This document shows, one piece after another, positions 43,965 through 56,090 of a DNA stretch of 64,000 nucleotides. Made by a program: the position numbers and the translations under genes. Below the pieces are notes generated by a model. It was given only the letters and a program-made list of their open reading frames with translations. It had not been told where the DNA came from and searched no databases. Origin of the DNA: Bombyx mori. Its lineage: Eukaryota; Arthropoda; Insecta; Lepidoptera; Bombycidae. The stretch covers positions 186,001-250,000 of the forward strand of contig NC_085107.1 in assembly GCF_030269925.1 (NCBI RefSeq), given 5' to 3'. Within the stretch, counting starts at the first letter, position 1, and each line of letters starts with the position of its first letter.

Positions 43965-44346
43965 AAATAAGCTCACGGACCGCCTAGTTTAAGTGGTTAC
44001 CGGAGCCTACGTAAAGGCAACTACCTACCTCAAGACATTAGTTCTAAGTGTCAGTTATATAACATGTATAACGGCTGCTGCAGCCTTCAAGCCGAAACGC
44101 ATTACTGCTTCACGGCAGAAATAGGCAGAATGGTGCTACCTACCCGGGCAAACTCATAAAAGGTCCTTCTACCAGTAATTACGCAAATTATAATTTTGCG
44201 GGTTTGATTTTTATTAGAGGATGTTATTCCTTCACCGTGGAAGTCAATCATAAATTTTCTTAAGTATGTATTTCATTATCGATTCGAACACCGGCATAGT
44301 CACATCGCTCGGTACGAATGCACCGGGCGTTTTATGCTTCGAGGCT
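43965..44346 (-). mobile_element. Bm1 SINE, diverged, near full length
   Basis: Reverse complement of Bm1 from the 3' region (AGCTCACGGACCGCC) through GCATTACTGCTTCACGGCAG and TTACGCAAATTATAATTTTG to a decayed head with ATTCGAACACCGG. Many substitutions mark it as old. Confidence 0.8.
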
Positions 44347-44734
44347 ACGGCGAATTCAAAATCCGTTTGTTTCTTTACGACATATATACCATGTTTCTGT
44401 TTTAACAGTTTCAAATTAAATTTACCCGACTAAAGAATATTTATTGGGAATATTTTTATCAAATCTTGCTTAAAACACAAATTAAAATAACTAATATAAA
44501 ATATCGTTATTCTTCCGTAAACTAGTTCAAAGGTAAAAGAAAATCACTAAATCTAGCTAGATCATAGAATGTTTATTCTTATAAATTTAAAAGAAAAACC
44601 TTGAGCGCTCTTTTTTTTTAATTTTATTTCATTTAATCCAGAGAATATCTCGTTGTATAAAAGGACATTACAAATGTTTCCATCCATTTGTCAACATCAC
44701 GAGGACAAGGTGATCAAGGTGAGGATGAAGACGA
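44347..44734. other. Intronic DNA, nothing recognised
   Basis: This is AT-rich sequence with no ORF or named repeat. Confidence 0.4.
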
Positions 44735-45125
44735 CCGGAGTACTTCTGTCGAGGAATGCGACTACACCACTTCGATGCTCGCAAGCAGGTGTCAATTTTG
44801 CTAATAAAATAAGTACATAAGTCATGTTCACGAATGACTTAATGACTTGTACAATGAACGAATAATCATCCTCTAATCAAAATGAAACACGTATTTTCGT
44901 TGATTATTACACCGCTGAGTGAGACATAGACCGCAAGTCTCGAGAAGGGTGGTCGTATTTACGTTGTGATGTCTAGGGGCCCCTGTAATGACTTAACTGT
45001 AAGACCTTAGAACTTATGTCTAAAGGTGGGTGGCGCATAAGTTGTAGATGTCTATGGGCTCCAGTAACCACTTAACACCAGGTGGGCTGTGAGCTCATCC
45101 ACCCGCCTTAGTAATAAAAAATCAA
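44735..45125 (+). mobile_element. Two adjoining degenerate Bm1 copies
   Basis: A decayed Bm1 (AAGCAGGTGTCAATTTTGCT, ATGTTCACGAATGACTT) is followed by a first 3' region (TTTACGTTGTGATGTCTAG) and, directly after it, a second one starting GACCTTAGAACTTATGTCTA and ending in AATAAAAAA. The repeated 3' module shows either two insertions or a local duplication. Confidence 0.65.
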
Positions 45126-45301
45126 TAAAAAAGAGCTCTAAGCACGTTCACCAATCAAAAAAGAAGAATATAAATAACACCAATGATAAAAATCTCTGAA
45201 AACCTTATTTTAAAGCCTCCTTCTCTATCCTATTATATGTAGGTCGTCTGAGAACGTGTAGCAGGTTCGCACAAAACAAGTAAATAGTAGTGACAAATAC
45301 A

Positions 45302-47934
45302 TTCTTAAAGGTAGCTCAGCGAAGAGGGGAGTGCAAGAGGGGACTAGCCGCGTGCTTGAGCAGTACCCATCTGCGGAGGTGGTGGTTCTTGGAGATTTTA
45401 ACGCTCACCACCAAGAGTGGTTGGGGTCCAGAACCACTGACCTCCCGGGTCGGGCTGCCTACGATTTCGCCCTGGCCTACGGCCTCTCCCAGCTGGTGAC
45501 ACAGCCCACCCGTGTCCCAGATATTGAGGGGCACGAGCCTTCTCTGTTGGACCTTCTGCTGACCACCGATCCAGCCGGATACAGTGTAGTGGTCGACGCT
45601 CCGCTTGGATCGTCTGATCACTGCCTTATCCGTGCTGCCACACCACTCTCTCGTCCTAGTCGTCGAACGACGACCAGGTATCGAAGAGTTTGGCAGTATT
45701 TGTCAGCAGATTGGGATGGATTGCGTGAATTTTACGCATCCTACCCATGGGGGCGGTTCTGCTTTTCCTCTGCTGATCCTGACGTCTGTGCGGACCGTCT
45801 TAAAGACGTGGTGCTCCAGGGGATGGAATTGTTTGTTCCCTCCTCTGAAGTGCCCGTTGGGGGTCGCAGCAGACCCTGGTATAATAATGCCAGCAGGGAT
45901 GCTGCACACCTCAAGCGGTCCGCATACGTGGCATGGGATAATGCCAGGAGACGTCAGGACCCTAACATCTCAGAGGAAAGGCGGAAATATAACGCCGCTT
46001 CCAGGTCCTACAAGAAGGTTATTGCCAAGGCGAAGTCGGAGCACGTTGCTAGAGTTGGCGAGCGACTAAAGAGCTATCCCTCTGGGAGCCGTGCTTTTTG
46101 GTCGCTCGCCAAAGCCGCAGAAGGAAACTTTTGCAGGTCTAGTCTCCCACCACTACGCAAGTCCGATGACAGTCTGGCCCATAGTGCGAAAGAGAAGGCT
46201 GACCTTCTGGTCAAACTCTTCGCCTCGAACTCGACCGTGGACGACGGGGGTGCCACACCACCGAACATCCCCCGGTGTGATAGTTCCCTGCCGGAGATCT
46301 ACTTTACACAGTGTGCAGTCAGGCGGGAACTCCGACTCCTGGACGTCCATAAGTCGAGTGGGCCAGACGGCATCCCCGCAGTGGTTCTGAAAACGTGCGC
46401 CCCTGAGCTGACACCTGCGCTAACGCGTTTGTATCGCCTCTCTTATTGCGCTAACAGGGTTCCGTCTTCATGGAAGACCGCCCACGTCCACCCTATCCCC
46501 AAGAAGGGTGACCGGTCGGACCCATCGAGCTATAGGCCTATCGCGATAACTTCCTTGCTTTCCAAGGTGATGGAGCGAATAATAAATATACAACTCCTGA
46601 AGTATCTTGAAGATCGCCAGCTGATCAGTGACCGACAGTACGGTTTCCGTCACGGTCGCTCAGCTGGCGATCTTCTCGTATACCTTACTCACAGGTGGGC
46701 TGAAGCCTTGGAGAGCAAGGGCGAGGCTCTTGCTGTGAGCCTTGATATCGCGAAGGCCTTCGACAGGGTCTGGCATAGGGCACTTCTGTCGAAGCTACCA
46801 TCTTACGGAATCCCCGAGGGTCTCTGCAAGTGGATCGCTAGCTTTTTGGATGGGCGGAGCATCACGGTCGTTGTAGACGGCGATTGCTCTGATACCATGA
46901 CCATTAACGCTGGCGTTCCACAAGGTTCGGTGCTCTCCCCCACGCTTTTCATCCTGTATATCAATGACATGCTGTCTATTGATGGCATGCATTGCTATGC
47001 GGATGACAGCACGGGGGATGCGCGATATATCGGCCATCAGAGTCTCTCTCGGAGCGTGGTGCAGGAGAGACGATCAAAACTTGTGTCTGAAGTGGAGAAC
47101 TCTCTGGGGCGAGTCTCCGAATGGGGTGAATTGAACTTGGTTCAATTCAACCCGATAAAGACACAAGTTTGCGCGTTCACTGCGAAGAAGGACCCCTTTG
47201 TCATGGCACCGCAATTCCAAGGAGTATCCCTGCAACCTTCCGAGAGTATTGGGATACTTGGGGTCGAGATTTCGAGCGATGTCCAGTTTCGGAATCATCT
47301 GGAAGGCAAAGCCAAGTTGGCGTCCAAAATGCTGGGAGTCCTCAACAGAGCGAAGCGGTACTTCACGCCTGGACAAAGGCTTTTGCTTTATAAAGCACAA
47401 GTCCGGCCTCGCGTGGAGTACTGCTCCCATCTCTGGGCCGGGGCTCCCAAATACCAGCTTCTTCCATTTGACTCCATACAGAGGAGGGCCGTTCGGATTG
47501 TCGATAATTCCATTCTCACGGATCGTTTGGAGCCTCTGGGTCTGCGGAGGGACTTCGGTTCCCTCTGCATTTTGTACCGTATGTTCCATGGGGAGTGCTC
47601 TGAGGAATTGTTCGAGATGATACCGGCATCTCGTTTTTACCATCGCACCGCCCGCCACCGGAGTAGAGTTCATCCATACTACCTGGAGCCGCTGCGGTCA
47701 TCCACAGTGCGTTTCCAGAGGTCTTTTTTGCCACGTACCATCCGGCTATGGAATGAGCTCCCCTCCACGGTGTTTCCCGAGCGCTATGACATGTCCTTCT
47801 TCAAACGAGGCTTGTGGAGAGTATTAAACGGTAGGCAGCGGCTTGGCTCTGCCCCTGGCATTGCTGAAGTCCATGGGCGACGGTAACCACTCACCATCAG
47901 GTGGGCCGTATGCTCGTCTGCCTACAAGGGCAAT

Positions 47935-47963
<29 letters not shown>
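45302..47963 (+). mobile_element. CR1-like LINE, 5'-truncated, with long tail
   Basis: About 2.66 kb: an open frame of 851 codons, a 3' UTR of only about 50 bp (CACTCACCATCAGGTGGGC, GGCAATAAAA) and an A tail of about 27 nt ending at 47963. The tail and open frame suggest a fairly recent insertion. The 5' truncation falls within the endonuclease domain. No clear target-site duplication was found. The clade (CR1/Daphne-like within the jockey superfamily) is my judgement from motifs. Confidence 0.85.
45331..47886 (+). CDS. CR1-like LINE ORF2, N-terminally truncated
   Basis: This is an 851-codon frame. The endonuclease keeps GDFNAHHQEW (near residue 21) and SSDHCLIR (near 94), but its first strands with the catalytic Glu are missing. 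Reverse transcriptase spans about 340-620: SSGPDGIPAVVL, SYRPIAITSLL, SLDIAKAFDRVW (near 470), GVPQGSVLSPTLF and the active-site YADD (near 556). The C-terminus carries LGVEISSDVQF, the RVEYCSHLW block and VHGRR before the stop. The frame has no internal stop, yet without a promoter and a full endonuclease it cannot be autonomous. The frame begins at a GTG inside the domain, so no natural start is implied. Confidence 0.87.
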   Translation: MQEGTSRVLEQYPSAEVVVLGDFNAHHQEWLGSRTTDLPGRAAYDFALAYGLSQLVTQPTRVPDIEGHEPSLLDLLLTTDPAGYSVVVDAPLGSSDHCLIRAATPLSRPSRRTTTRYRRVWQYLSADWDGLREFYASYPWGRFCFSSADPDVCADRLKDVVLQGMELFVPSSEVPVGGRSRPWYNNASRDAAHLKRSAYVAWDNARRRQDPNISEERRKYNAASRSYKKVIAKAKSEHVARVGERLKSYPSGSRAFWSLAKAAEGNFCRSSLPPLRKSDDSLAHSAKEKADLLVKLFASNSTVDDGGATPPNIPRCDSSLPEIYFTQCAVRRELRLLDVHKSSGPDGIPAVVLKTCAPELTPALTRLYRLSYCANRVPSSWKTAHVHPIPKKGDRSDPSSYRPIAITSLLSKVMERIINIQLLKYLEDRQLISDRQYGFRHGRSAGDLLVYLTHRWAEALESKGEALAVSLDIAKAFDRVWHRALLSKLPSYGIPEGLCKWIASFLDGRSITVVVDGDCSDTMTINAGVPQGSVLSPTLFILYINDMLSIDGMHCYADDSTGDARYIGHQSLSRSVVQERRSKLVSEVENSLGRVSEWGELNLVQFNPIKTQVCAFTAKKDPFVMAPQFQGVSLQPSESIGILGVEISSDVQFRNHLEGKAKLASKMLGVLNRAKRYFTPGQRLLLYKAQVRPRVEYCSHLWAGAPKYQLLPFDSIQRRAVRIVDNSILTDRLEPLGLRRDFGSLCILYRMFHGECSEELFEMIPASRFYHRTARHRSRVHPYYLEPLRSSTVRFQRSFLPRTIRLWNELPSTVFPERYDMSFFKRGLWRVLNGRQRLGSAPGIAEVHGRR

Positions 47964-47965
<2 letters not shown>

Positions 47966-48160
47966 ACACCGACCTATTTATAAGAGATACAGAAACTGCA
48001 GCTACCATTGAAAAGGAAACGTATACAATCGGAAAAAACTAGCTTAAGTAGAAGGACTGCTTTATACACAAGTAGTACGTACGAACATGAAGAATTTATT
48101 TGTAAAAAATGAAGAAACATCTTTAATCAGTATAACATAACAACGTTAAAGTTTAACGTT
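47964..48160. other. Intronic DNA, nothing recognised
   Basis: A short AT-rich spacer between the LINE tail and a Bm1 SINE. Confidence 0.4.
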
Positions 48161-48600
48161 GAAGTCGTCGTGGCCTAACGGATAAGACGTCCGGTGCATT
48201 CGTGTTGAGCGATGCACCGATGTTCGAATCTCAGGCGGGTACCAATTTTTCTAATGAAATACGTACTCAACAAATGTTCACGATTGACTTCCACGGTGAA
48301 GGAATAACATCGTGTAATAAAAATGAAACTCACAAAATTATAATTTACGTAATTACTGGTGGTAGGACCTCTTGTGAGTCCGCGCGGGTTGGTACCACCC
48401 CCCTACCTATTTCTGCCGTGAAGCAGTAATGCGTTTCGGTTTGAAGGGTGGGGCAGCCGTTGTAACTATACTTGAGACCTTAGAATTTGTATGTCAAGGT
48501 GGGTGGCGCATTTACACTGTGGATCTCTATGAGCTCCAGTAACCACTTTACACCAGGTGGGCTGTGAGTTCGTCCACCCATCTAAGCAATAAAAAATAAA
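48161..48600 (+). mobile_element. Bm1 SINE, full length
   Basis: Head GAAGTCGTCGTGGCCTAACG, B box GTTCGAATCTC, core CAAAATTATAATTTACGTAA, tail AAGCAATAAAAAATAAAAA. Slightly diverged from the copies at 25.8 and 42.8 kb. Confidence 0.92.
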
Positions 48601-51600
48601 AATGTTAATGAAGTTATAATAAAATTTTGGGTAGTCAATTCACATGTGTATCTCATACTCGGTCGAATAAAAGAAAAAATAGTTTAGTACAAGTTGTGAT
48701 AGAATGCTAATATTTTCGCATTGAAATGTCGTTGAATCTAATATCATTCTAAAGTAGTATCTACTTAGAGTTAGTTGAAGTTATATCAGATACTAAGTTA
48801 TATTTTTAAAGTGGTTTATTGACGATAATTGTTTACTATTCGCTGCTGTGGACTTCGATCAAACCAGTGGACAGGAGTGCTAACAGATTGAACCGGACAC
48901 TAGATATACCGTTTATTTATTTACAATAACATAATCCATAGATTTTATCTCAACCCCTAAAAGTATCCCACACGCGCGCGCATGAAAAGTTGTCCGTCGT
49001 GAATTCGGGGGAACTTTTACAAAAACGGTAATGTAAAACGATATGTAATTGTTCTGACCCAGTTACTTTACACGACGACGAGATCAATTTCACAAAAGGT
49101 TTCGTCCTTTGTAGAATTCTTTGTCATTTTATTTTAATTATATGTACATAATATATGTACATACTGCGAGTACCATTAAAATCGGAATCCATCCCTCTTT
49201 GGTGCTAGCGCTGGCACGAGACCAAACGGTGCTAGCGGCTTACGACTGGCGGCAACATTCGGAGCGCGGTGGCAGCGCGGAACACGCTTAGTAAAAATCA
49301 GATTAGTTTATTGAAACTTTAAAATATCAAGTGGCTCGGCCGTAGATTACTGAAGATGCTTTCATGTACTGTAAAATATAAAATAGACTACTGAGTGAGT
49401 AGGTACTACTTAAAGCCATCAAACAAATAGAGTGCTGCTGACCGTACTATTTAAATGACTGGTTTCTGTTAGAAATTGTTCAAACTAAGGAACATTTAAA
49501 ACTAAGGAAACACATAATCCCAATTATACTTAAAAGTAATACTAATTGGTAGGTCTCATCGCTCTTATAGAGATAAATTTGTGCACAATGTCGAGTGTAA
49601 AAGTATTCCATTTTCCTGTTCTACTCTCCTCCCCTTCTTTCTCTTTTCTCGTCGTGTCCACGTCGTGGCTGCGGTCGTTTCTCCTGCCGATCTCCATTCA
49701 TGGAAGTATTGTTAGTTTATTGTTTATTTTTTTGTAAGTTTTGTTACTATTCCAAAGATTAAATCAATTATTTCAGCGAGGAAGAACAAAGATTTAATTA
49801 AACGAACCACCAACGAAACACAAATCAGTGCAATGAGGAATGTACTAGCAATAAACAACATGGGCGTTGTGCTGACGGCCGACGCTGACGTACAAAATAT
49901 GAGAGTTTTCCTTTTTCATAATTCATCGTCTAATGTAATGAGGTTGTGAAGCAAGAGTGTGTCCCTATCTACCCGTACAAATTAGCGTCTCACGATTACT
50001 CCAACGATTGTGCAATTGTAATGCAACTCAACAATTGTTATTGTGCTTTTTTCATTTCTGTAAGCGTGGAAATAATAAAACTAAATTTATTTATTTATTT
50101 AAATAAAAAACCAGAGTAAAACATACTTCTGCCGGATCCTCGCGACTAGAGCCGAACTGTAAGTAGGAACACATCGCGGATGTCAACAGTCTACAGGCTT
50201 TATCAACATGCTCCGAGCAGTCGCGCCAAGCATTTCATAAGATTTGACACAATCCAAATAACAGAAACACATACAATAAAGAAACAGAACAGTCTTACCG
50301 TCACGAAATCAGAAGGAAAAAAATGGCCAGACCTCAAAGTAAATATGGAAATAATAATTAACGCTGTCTTGAATCGTAAAATGTATTTAAAATATATTTT
50401 TTGGTTTTATGTCAATGTTGAAGCCGTAGCATAATTGTTGCCCGGCATTTTTTAACGAAATTGTTTAAAATATTTCGTAAAGTATCAGTGAAGGCGAAAG
50501 AAAATACATATATAGATGTAATAGCTACGATACAGCGATAGCGCAGACATTGTGTCCGCTAATGCGCTGCCGAGCTGGCTATTTCAAGCACAATTTCCCT
50601 CGTGTCGTCGTACAATAGTTTAGCGGTCGGGAAGGTACAGTTGACCGGACTATTGACAGGTTCGCGTACGTCCGGGTCGGATAGACCCGTCTACAGTTCG
50701 ACGCGTGCCTAGATAAATAGGCAGGCTCGCCTTAGGGTTACAGCCTTGCAAAGTTAAATTCAAATATACTTGTTTTAGTATAGACAAATAAAATATTTCT
50801 GGCCGAAACTTGGAATTAGCCATATGGTATTCAAAATAAAAACTCTGAACAGTACAGTAAGTACTTACTTAAATTACGTAATTTCAACAGTTGATCAAAA
50901 TGAATATACATATTATATTAATAAAATGCGATCATTACGATCATATTCTGTTTTTTTTTTATTATTAACTTATATTAATATACCTCATTCTCTCTTGTAT
51001 TTACTTCAAAGGCCTAATAAATCAGCTCCCTATAATTTAAAGTTTAAACTAGGTTGTGGGAGTCATTGAGAATTTACAACAAGCGGCTTCCGTCACGGTG
51101 TTTATACCAGAAGGGATAGAAATTTAAATGTTTTGTTTCCTGATAACTGACTTTTGTACATTTTTTTATTTTATAGTGAACAAATATTTTTTAAATGATT
51201 TTTGAACAATTATACTGTCGAAATGATCACTGCGTTCAAATCATGACAAAGCTTTTCTAAAAACTAATTCATATAAATTGAAACACGCGTCTTTGAAACA
51301 ATATCTTGTTTCGGAATAACCTACCTTATAGTAAAGGCACGTAACGAAGAGTACATTTTTATTACCTTTTGATTTACAACGGCTCGTCACAAAAACACGG
51401 GGAGTCGAGGGCGATACTCACCCTCTCCTTTTCAAAACTTACATAAAAGTTAAATAAGAAAATTCGTCAAGTATAAAAAATAAAGCACCTGACGCTTATT
51501 CCACGAAAATAAGTCGCGCTTTTTTTCCTTTCAGATCGACATGAGGAAAAGTAAATGAGAGCAATAGAAAGATCGGAAGCGGCGTGACTCTCAGCTCCGA

Positions 51601-51860
51601 TCACTATTGCTGCGGACAAAGAAACATGAGCGCAGAGCATATGTGGTAGATGTGGTACTTTCAAAACTCTTCTATCATTTTCACCCGCGGGTTAAAATCA
51701 CAACACACCTTAAAAGTTTTCACTAAAATCTAATCAATAACATATCACAATCTTCGTAGTGACCAGTAGGTATAAGGCACTCCGGGTCGAGGCTGCATGC
51801 AACATGCGAAAAGTAGGACCACCTATGCACAATAAATTTAAGGAGTCCTGATTCGACTTC
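48601..51860. other. Intronic DNA, no gene recognised
   Basis: Mostly AT-rich. A GC-richer island at about 50530-50730 and a patch at 49195-49290 with two GGTGCTAGCG copies stand out. Frames at 50180-50434 and 50824-51069 have no recognised homology. Confidence 0.4.
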
Positions 51861-52321
51861 TTTTTTTTATGATTGAAGGATTACTGGTGGCCTGGAGGCC
51901 TTTCCAGTTTCACCAGGACAGGTGGGCGAGCAAAGGCTCAGCCAGGAGGGGTGGGATTTGGTAACAACTACTCGAGCGCCTCCGAAGGAGATCTAACAGC
52001 TCAAGAGCAGCTGCTTCGCGAATGAATCTACTACCGGATCGGAATCGCGACCCGCTGAGAAGATCCGGCGAGAAACTCAGCGAGCTGATTCATGGGTTGG
52101 GTTGCACGGCGAACTCTTTGTCGGGTTCGACGAGTACGGTTACCGAGGTCCCTAAGCCTGCTCCTAGTGTTAGAGCTGAAGGCGTCTAATGCAAAGGTTA
52201 TTGGATCTGATGGATCCGTAAGGACGTGTCTAGGGCGTCGACGGTGAGCGGCTCCTGCGTGATCAGGATTAGGGGAGTAGTCAGCGGCGGCAACGATAGC
52301 GCGATTATCATGACGCATAGA
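51861..52321 (-). mobile_element. Jockey-type LINE, 5'-truncated copy
   Basis: This 461-bp 3' end of the family at 17666-22874 starts at a T run (tail, about 51861-51868) and includes the end of ORF2 (AAADYSPNPDHAG). It is flanked by an exact 10-bp repeat ATTCGACTTC (51851-51860 and 52322-52331), the target-site duplication. A few substitutions separate it from the full-length copy. Confidence 0.88.
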
Positions 52322-52331
52322 ATTCGACTTC

Positions 52332-53890
52332 GTGATTCGACCCAAGATACTATTCACATTGTAGAATCTCTGGTCTCAAAAATCTCAAACTATCAGGTAG
52401 CCTGGGACTTTAAAAGCCTGTGTCCTTACAACATCAGTAAAAAGGAAATGGACGTTCGATCGATATGCAGTTGGGCGCAAGCTTGTCATGCGTTAGTAAT
52501 TCAATTACCTGATATTGAATTTTAACGTAGAGTGACAAGCTGGCTCGCGACTTTAATATGATCACCTCCGTCACGCGATACGCCGTCGACAGATCGCCCA
52601 GATGCAAATACGAAGTTGCGTCAGTCCCGCTGGCAGTGTAATTGACAAGTGTCGGTCGACCCGCTGGTGCCTTATTCAATTCTGAGCTGTCCGGTAGCCG
52701 TTGCGCCCGCGTGGAATACTTTAAGCATTGTGATAAGTTTATTTTCGGAAAACGATTTAAACTTTCCAGTCACAAATAAGACCATACTTTTTATTATTTA
52801 TTCGTATTTTTTATTATTTGGTTATTTCGGTAACATCAAATATGCAGTTCAAAATATATTGTAACTATATTTAACCGAGTTTTACATAAAATGGTGGCGG
52901 ATTATAGTGATGCCAGGGCCTGGAGACCAACCTTAATCCACCCAAATCGTTGAATAAAATATAAAATTAAAGGCACGAATGTCCCCGTGACGCTTTCATG
53001 AAACCATTAAGGGATTCTTGATGTCGGATCGAGCCTGGCTTAGCTACGTCGTCGGGGGTCGACTGTTCGCTCTCACAACTTGTAAATATTGTTATTGCCC
53101 TCGAGACAATCTCCGGACATTCTGGATCATTATTACAGATTCGCATATTATTCAAACAAGACTAGATCCATTTATTAGCTTTCCACAAATTTATTGTTTT
53201 TATTTTTTTCCGATATGTGTCATCAGTATACCTTACACAGTTTATTTGTTGCCCACGATTTGAAGCTCTCTTATAAGTGTGTGTGTTTCCTCAGTACTAT
53301 TATATTTTTCTATTGATGGGACGTTAAATAATGCACTTTACGGTAGGCAGTGGTGTTGCGGTGCGCATCGCATTTGGGGTGTACCCGTGTACAGTTATAG
53401 CTTATTTAGGTTAAGCCCGCTTGTTCTAAAATTTCAATAGCCTAAGGAGTTATTATACTTTTTAAACTTTATTATTTCGAGTTTTATTATTATAGAGTAC
53501 GTCTGTAACACAAAGAACGAGACAACATTTCATTTGATAATTATTTTTGTGTAAAAAAGGAGGTGAGCTTTTTCTTAGAGCTCAAAGAGCTTACATCGCG
53601 CTAAAGTACACTGTGACTGAACAGGCGAGTCTTAAAACTAACTTCTAACAATAAGTTAAGTTCAATTTAATTTGTTTTAGCGAGAATACCGAATCTACCT
53701 TCTCCCGGGCGCTGCCTTTGATCATGTGGCGCGTTGCGAGTGATTGATCTCATTGTTCTACGGGCTTTATGTACCGTACCTATACCTCCGTCTTCTTATA
53801 CTGAAGCGGATCGGTCACTTTAAGAACATGTTAACTTCAGTTTTCTTATCTTTTCAATTACTATTTTTGTAAACAAAATACATATATTAG
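52332..53890. other. Intronic DNA, no gene recognised
   Basis: GC-rich patches at 52540-52720 and 53010-53120 carry short frames on both strands. None matches a family I know and none has compatible splice signals. Confidence 0.4.
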
Positions 53891-53891
53891 T

Positions 53892-54290
53892 CCTTTTTGG
53901 CAGACAAGCATACGACCCACCTGAGGGTGAGTAGTTTCCGTCGCCCATATACGTCAGCAATGCCAGGGTCAGAGCCAAGCCACTGCCTACCGCTAAGTCC
54001 TCTCCGTTAGCCTCGTTTGAAGAAGGAAATGTCATAGCACTGGGGAAACATCGTAGAGCTCATTCTAAATCTGGATGGTACGTGGCAGAATAGATATCGG
54101 GAACGAACTGTTGATGAACGCAGTGGTTCTAGGTAGTATGGATGAACTCTGCCCCGGTGGCGGGCAGTGCGAGAGTAAAAAGTACATGATGGGATCATCT
54201 CAAACAATTCCTCACAGCACTTCCCATGGAAAATACGATACAAAATAAAGAAAGAAGCAAAGTCCCTCGGTAAATCCAGAGTTTCTTAAA
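53892..54290 (-). pseudogene. CR1-like LINE C-terminal remnant
   Basis: The minus strand reads YRIFHGKCCEELFEMIPSCT, then RTARHRGRVHPYYLEPLRSS, and MFPQCYDISFFKRG, aligning with the C-terminus of the 45331-47886 ORF (YRMFHGECSEELFEMIPAS, RVHPYYLEPLRSS). It continues through the 3' UTR to GGCAGACAAGCATACGACCC. Frameshifts and substitutions mark an old copy. Confidence 0.8.
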
Positions 54291-56090
54291 AATATATCGA
54301 GAACAACTAAATCATACCTGATCAGGAAAATACAATTATAACATGTCACAAAATTACTTTAATCACAAAAAGAGTTTAAATAAGACAATATGTAACCAGA
54401 CCGAGGATCCTCCAGATAATATTTAGATTGTAATCATTGCCTTTTCTCATTGCATCCAACATTACAAACAGTCGAAGATTTCACCTGAAAAGGCACATTC
54501 ATTTCCTCAGAGATTGCATTCTCTTAACATTATAGGAACGCGCATATTTTTACCAACGGCCATCGAGAACCAACCGACTGTACTTAACTTAATTAAGCAC
54601 TTGGCTAGTTTAAAAAATGGAAGCACAAAACTTTCGAGATCAAAGGGCCGACTGTCTTCTATTGAATGGCTTTGATGTAACGTCACTTGACCGCCTCTGA
54701 ACCGAAACATAAAATCAAAGCAGTAGTTGTTACATTCACGTATATCATATAAGTTGCTTTCATCCAATGTATCTTAGTATTTTAAAGGGAATCCGATGTA
54801 ATCAGTCTCAGTGTGCTCTTTAAACTTGTCAAGCGGTTACCGCGCAGCTTCTACACCTAATCTAGATCTAGAGATAAATTAAAATTAATGACAAGTCGAA
54901 TGAATCTTTTGGCAATCAATACGATTCTTGTAATAATAGGCAGTAGGTTCCGGGAAAGTTTCACAGAACACAAACCCAAAAGTTTGGTGGAACAAACTTG
55001 CGAGAGCCAAAAAGTAAGCAATTCAAAGATAAACGAACAGTACAGGGAAGATTGCTTTACATCGACGAGCGCTTCACTCGGTCGGTGTAGCCTCAGCGCT
55101 GTAGAATCAGCGAAATCATTGCCTCGAGATCTGTATTACTCATTGTTATAAAAGCATACTCTACCGTTTAGAAAGGGCCGGTAGCCGCGCGCGTTGTCAC
55201 GGCTGAGTTGTGCTTACAGACTAAATTGAAAAAGACAATGTAGTAGAGAAACAGGAAACGAACGAAAACAATGACAATAATGAAACAAAGTGCGTGCCTT
55301 TCCGATAATATACTTTCTGGTCTTTTACGCTATAACACACTGAAAGAACATAATAGATAAAGGAACAATTTGATGATTGCTAAAGAGACCAACTAACTAT
55401 CCTGATGAGAATATTAGCGGATTAATTTTGTTGACACTTAAGATTCTTATACTAGTTCTGGTTAAAAAAGGAAACTATTCAAAGAGAGTACTGTAAATAA
55501 GAGGCGTCTTAAATGAAATGTATTCACGATTCGAAGGATGCAAGGAATCGGGAGCGCACGATGACGAGGCACGTGACTGGAGGGTGCTTTACCCTCTTAC
55601 AATTAGCACTCGGCTCGGGCCATGAGGGTCGCCTAACCTTGTCGCCAGGTACAGACATTCATGCAAATCTTGAAATCATATTTATTCAGTAACATTATTT
55701 TCATTGTGTTAGATTGGGTAAGGTGTATTAGGGAAATAAAATACGAATGTAACGTTTTTAGTGTCATGTCTATAATCGTGTCGTCTTTGACGAAAGCGTT
55801 CCCGATCTATCCTGTGCACAACGCAACAGGCTTAGTCCTTGCGGGCCGATACGACGGGATGTTTCTTTTATTCAGGTACCACTGAATGTTGAAACTTTAG
55901 TGACCAAATATTTCTTCAGAATAAAAAAAATTTCGAGGATCATAAGCACTCGTTGTGCTGCAAGAACTGCATTCTGTTATAGTACAGAACCTGCAACGAA
56001 TTAGCATATCTGCGGGCGTTTTGTGATGACGAACGTGCTCGGTGAACATCACAATATCTGCGAATAGTCTGACTGCCTATAGCAGGAAAC
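54291..56090. other. Intronic DNA, nothing recognised
   Basis: No gene or named repeat. Short frames at 54507-54767, 54888-55151 and 55661-55885 lack homology. Confidence 0.4.

Noticed and set aside
50180..50434. 84-codon forward frame
   Set aside because: Composition looks like random AT-rich sequence; no homology I recognise.
52434..52679. 81-codon minus frame in a GC-rich patch
   Set aside because: No recognised domain and no acceptor/donor pair in phase with cyclase exons, so not called as an exon.
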